NCBI RefSeq assembly: GCF_016918075.2
Contig: NZ_JAERPS020000001.1
Span: 372,001 to 436,000 of the forward strand
From: Rheinheimera maricola
GTDB lineage: Bacteria; Pseudomonadota; Gammaproteobacteria; Enterobacterales; Alteromonadaceae
Length of the DNA stretch: 64,000 bases
Reading direction: 5' to 3'
Under the pieces are notes generated by a model. The model did no database searches, was not told the DNA's origin, and saw only the letters and a program-made list of their open reading frames with translations. Both the position numbers and the translations under genes were made by a program. Each line of letters begins with the position of its first letter. Position 1 is the stretch's first letter. Shown piece by piece: positions 63,060 through 64,000 of this stretch.

Positions 63060-64000
63060 GTGACCTTTCATAGCGTTTTTCAAGCAGATTGGTATTTACA
63101 GCAATACCCTGACGTAGCGGCGGCTGGGGTTGAACCGCTGCAGCACTACCTTAACCATGGCCGGTTTGAAAACCGTTGGCCGTGTGATTTGCCGGCGCTG
63201 CGGTTAGACCTGTCGTTATGGCAAGCCGATGACCCCCGCACTGACTTAGCTGCTTTGCAGGCAATGGTTGCAGCGCAGCAACCGTTGCATAGCGCGCTTG
63301 CAGCCTGGGTATTGGCTCGATGGTATGGCAGTTTTGATTGCTGGCAAGATGTTTATCCGTTAATAGACACTATGTTGGATGACCCGGCGGCACTGGCAAT
63401 ACTCGCAAACCAAGGGCCGTTTTTATTGGCGTTTTCAGCTGCTATCAACTGCAAGCAACCAGAGCGGGCAATGGCTTTACTTAAGCGTGAAGACTGGCCG
63501 CAAACTACTGATAAAGCACTGGCAGCGTCTATGTTGCAGCAAGGCGCTGATAAACTGCGCACCTTAAGCCAGGTGTTTGAACAACAGGGATTAATGGGCC
63601 TGGCCGATGACAGTGGGGCTTTGCTTAGCACGTTAAAAGCTGGCACGTTAAAAGCTAGCACCTTAAAAGCCAACACGTTGCCAGCTAAAATAAGCGATTT
63701 ATGGCAACCCTTAGTCAGTGTTATTGTGCCGTGTTTCAACGCGGCGGCAACCATTGGCTATGCCCTTGACAGTCTGCTTCGGCAAAGCTGGCGCAAACTG
63801 CAAATAATTGTGGTTGATGATGCCTCAAGTGATAACTCCGCTGACATTGTGCAGCAAATTGCTGCGCTGGATAGCCGCATTACGTTGCTGCGCCAGACGG
63901 TGAATCAGGGCGCTTATGCCGTACGTAATATTGGTTTGTCGGCAGCACGTGGTCGTTTTATCACCGTGCATGATAGCGACGACTGGTCGCATCCGCAGAA
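63060..64000 (+). CDS. GT2 glycosyltransferase with N-terminal WYL..PDVA repeat (3' partial)
   Basis: The frame is open from GTG 63060 to the window end (313 codons). AGGA lies 10 bases before the GTG, and an in-frame stop at 63045 bounds the gene. The N-terminus FQADWYLQQYPDVAAAGVEP...HYLNHGR repeats the motif seen at the start of the protein at 56463. A helical region of about 150 residues follows, then a short imperfect STLKAG-type tandem repeat. From about residue 215 there is a typical GT2 domain: VSVIVPCFNAAATIGYAL, IIVVDDASSDNS, and VHDSDDWS as the metal-binding motif. The C-terminus lies outside the window. Confidence 0.85.
   Translation, partial: MTFHSVFQADWYLQQYPDVAAAGVEPLQHYLNHGRFENRWPCDLPALRLDLSLWQADDPRTDLAALQAMVAAQQPLHSALAAWVLARWYGSFDCWQDVYPLIDTMLDDPAALAILANQGPFLLAFSAAINCKQPERAMALLKREDWPQTTDKALAASMLQQGADKLRTLSQVFEQQGLMGLADDSGALLSTLKAGTLKASTLKANTLPAKISDLWQPLVSVIVPCFNAAATIGYALDSLLRQSWRKLQIIVVDDASSDNSADIVQQIAALDSRITLLRQTVNQGAYAVRNIGLSAARGRFITVHDSDDWSHPQ
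63627..63686 (+). repeat. Four-copy 15-base tandem repeat inside the GT2 gene
   Basis: Units AGCACGTTAAAAGCT, GGCACGTTAAAAGCT, AGCACCTTAAAAGCC and AACACGTTGCCAGCT follow each other in frame and encode STLKA, GTLKA, STLKA and NTLPA. The unit length is a multiple of three, so copy-number change would keep the frame. It forms the linker between the helical region and the GT2 domain. Confidence 0.75.

Noticed and set aside
1-64000. CRISPR arrays, tRNA or rRNA genes, transposases, phage genes
   Set aside because: No regularly spaced repeats, no tRNA-like cloverleaf, and no transposase, integrase or phage protein was recognised among the open frames.

Overview
The window is one long polysaccharide and glycoconjugate biosynthesis locus, read almost entirely from the + strand. 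It lies in what looks like a Gram-negative gammaproteobacterium. The evidence is a lipoprotein with a lipobox, enterobacterial-type WecC, Gmd, Fcl, ManC/ManB, GDP-mannose mannosyl hydrolase and CysDN. An aquatic Alteromonadales or Rheinheimera-like organism is my guess only. There is no Wzx flippase, Wzy polymerase or ABC exporter in the window, so the class of final glycan (capsule, O-antigen, exopolysaccharide or protein glycan) cannot be fixed. No RNA genes, CRISPR array or insertion sequence were found. No gene-free stretch exceeds about 250 bases.

Bases 1-12238 (AT-rich at first) form a tightly packed run. It holds two transferases of the CDP-glycerol/polysialic acid type, a sulfotransferase-fold protein, and an APS-kinase-like protein. 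These are followed by a formyltransferase-like protein, a large PPDK-type phosphotransferase fused to a nucleotidyltransferase-like domain, a class I glutamine amidotransferase-like hydrolase and a cytidylyltransferase-like protein. The kinase, phosphotransferase, hydrolase and cytidylyltransferase match the four-enzyme logic of Campylobacter jejuni Cj1415-Cj1418, which makes the activated phosphoramidate donor 3'-phospho-CDP-amidate. The run ends with a DRE-TIM aldolase fused to a DUF115-like domain, a KdsB-like CMP-sugar synthetase and a HAD phosphatase. Those three suggest an unidentified CMP-activated keto-deoxy sugar.

Bases 12421-18134 are a sulfate activation operon: CysD, CysN, an SLC13-type permease, CysC and a DHH phosphoesterase. 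No sulfite-forming reductase genes are present, so it probably feeds PAPS to sulfotransferases (803-1597, 22151-23521). Bases 18211-21303 hold gmd, fcl and an exostosin-like glycosyltransferase. With manC and manB at 36022-38836 they complete GDP-fucose synthesis from mannose-6-phosphate.

Bases 22151-36004 contain an unusual natural-product-like insert. It consists of a sulfotransferase, a phosphopantetheinyl transferase, two short non-canonical cytochrome P450s, an acyl carrier protein, a carbamoyltransferase, an alpha/beta-hydrolase-TPR protein and a fatty-acyl-AMP ligase. These are followed by a GDP-mannose mannosyl hydrolase, a URO-D-like protein and a one-module NRPS (A-PCP-TE). The most economical reading is a carrier-bound acyl or aminoacyl group, made and tailored in the locus and then attached to the glycan. 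I know of no described system with this composition.

Bases 38884-42800 add a protein of unknown function, a GT10 fucosyltransferase-like enzyme, a GT61-like enzyme and an NDP-hexose 2,3-dehydratase, followed by a terminator-like region. A stand-alone lipoprotein metalloprotease (42965-46627) and a palindromic repeat separate this from the last block. Bases 46870-64000 encode WecC, four giant shuffled multi-domain glycosyltransferases, an asparagine-synthetase-like protein and a GT2 protein cut by the window end.
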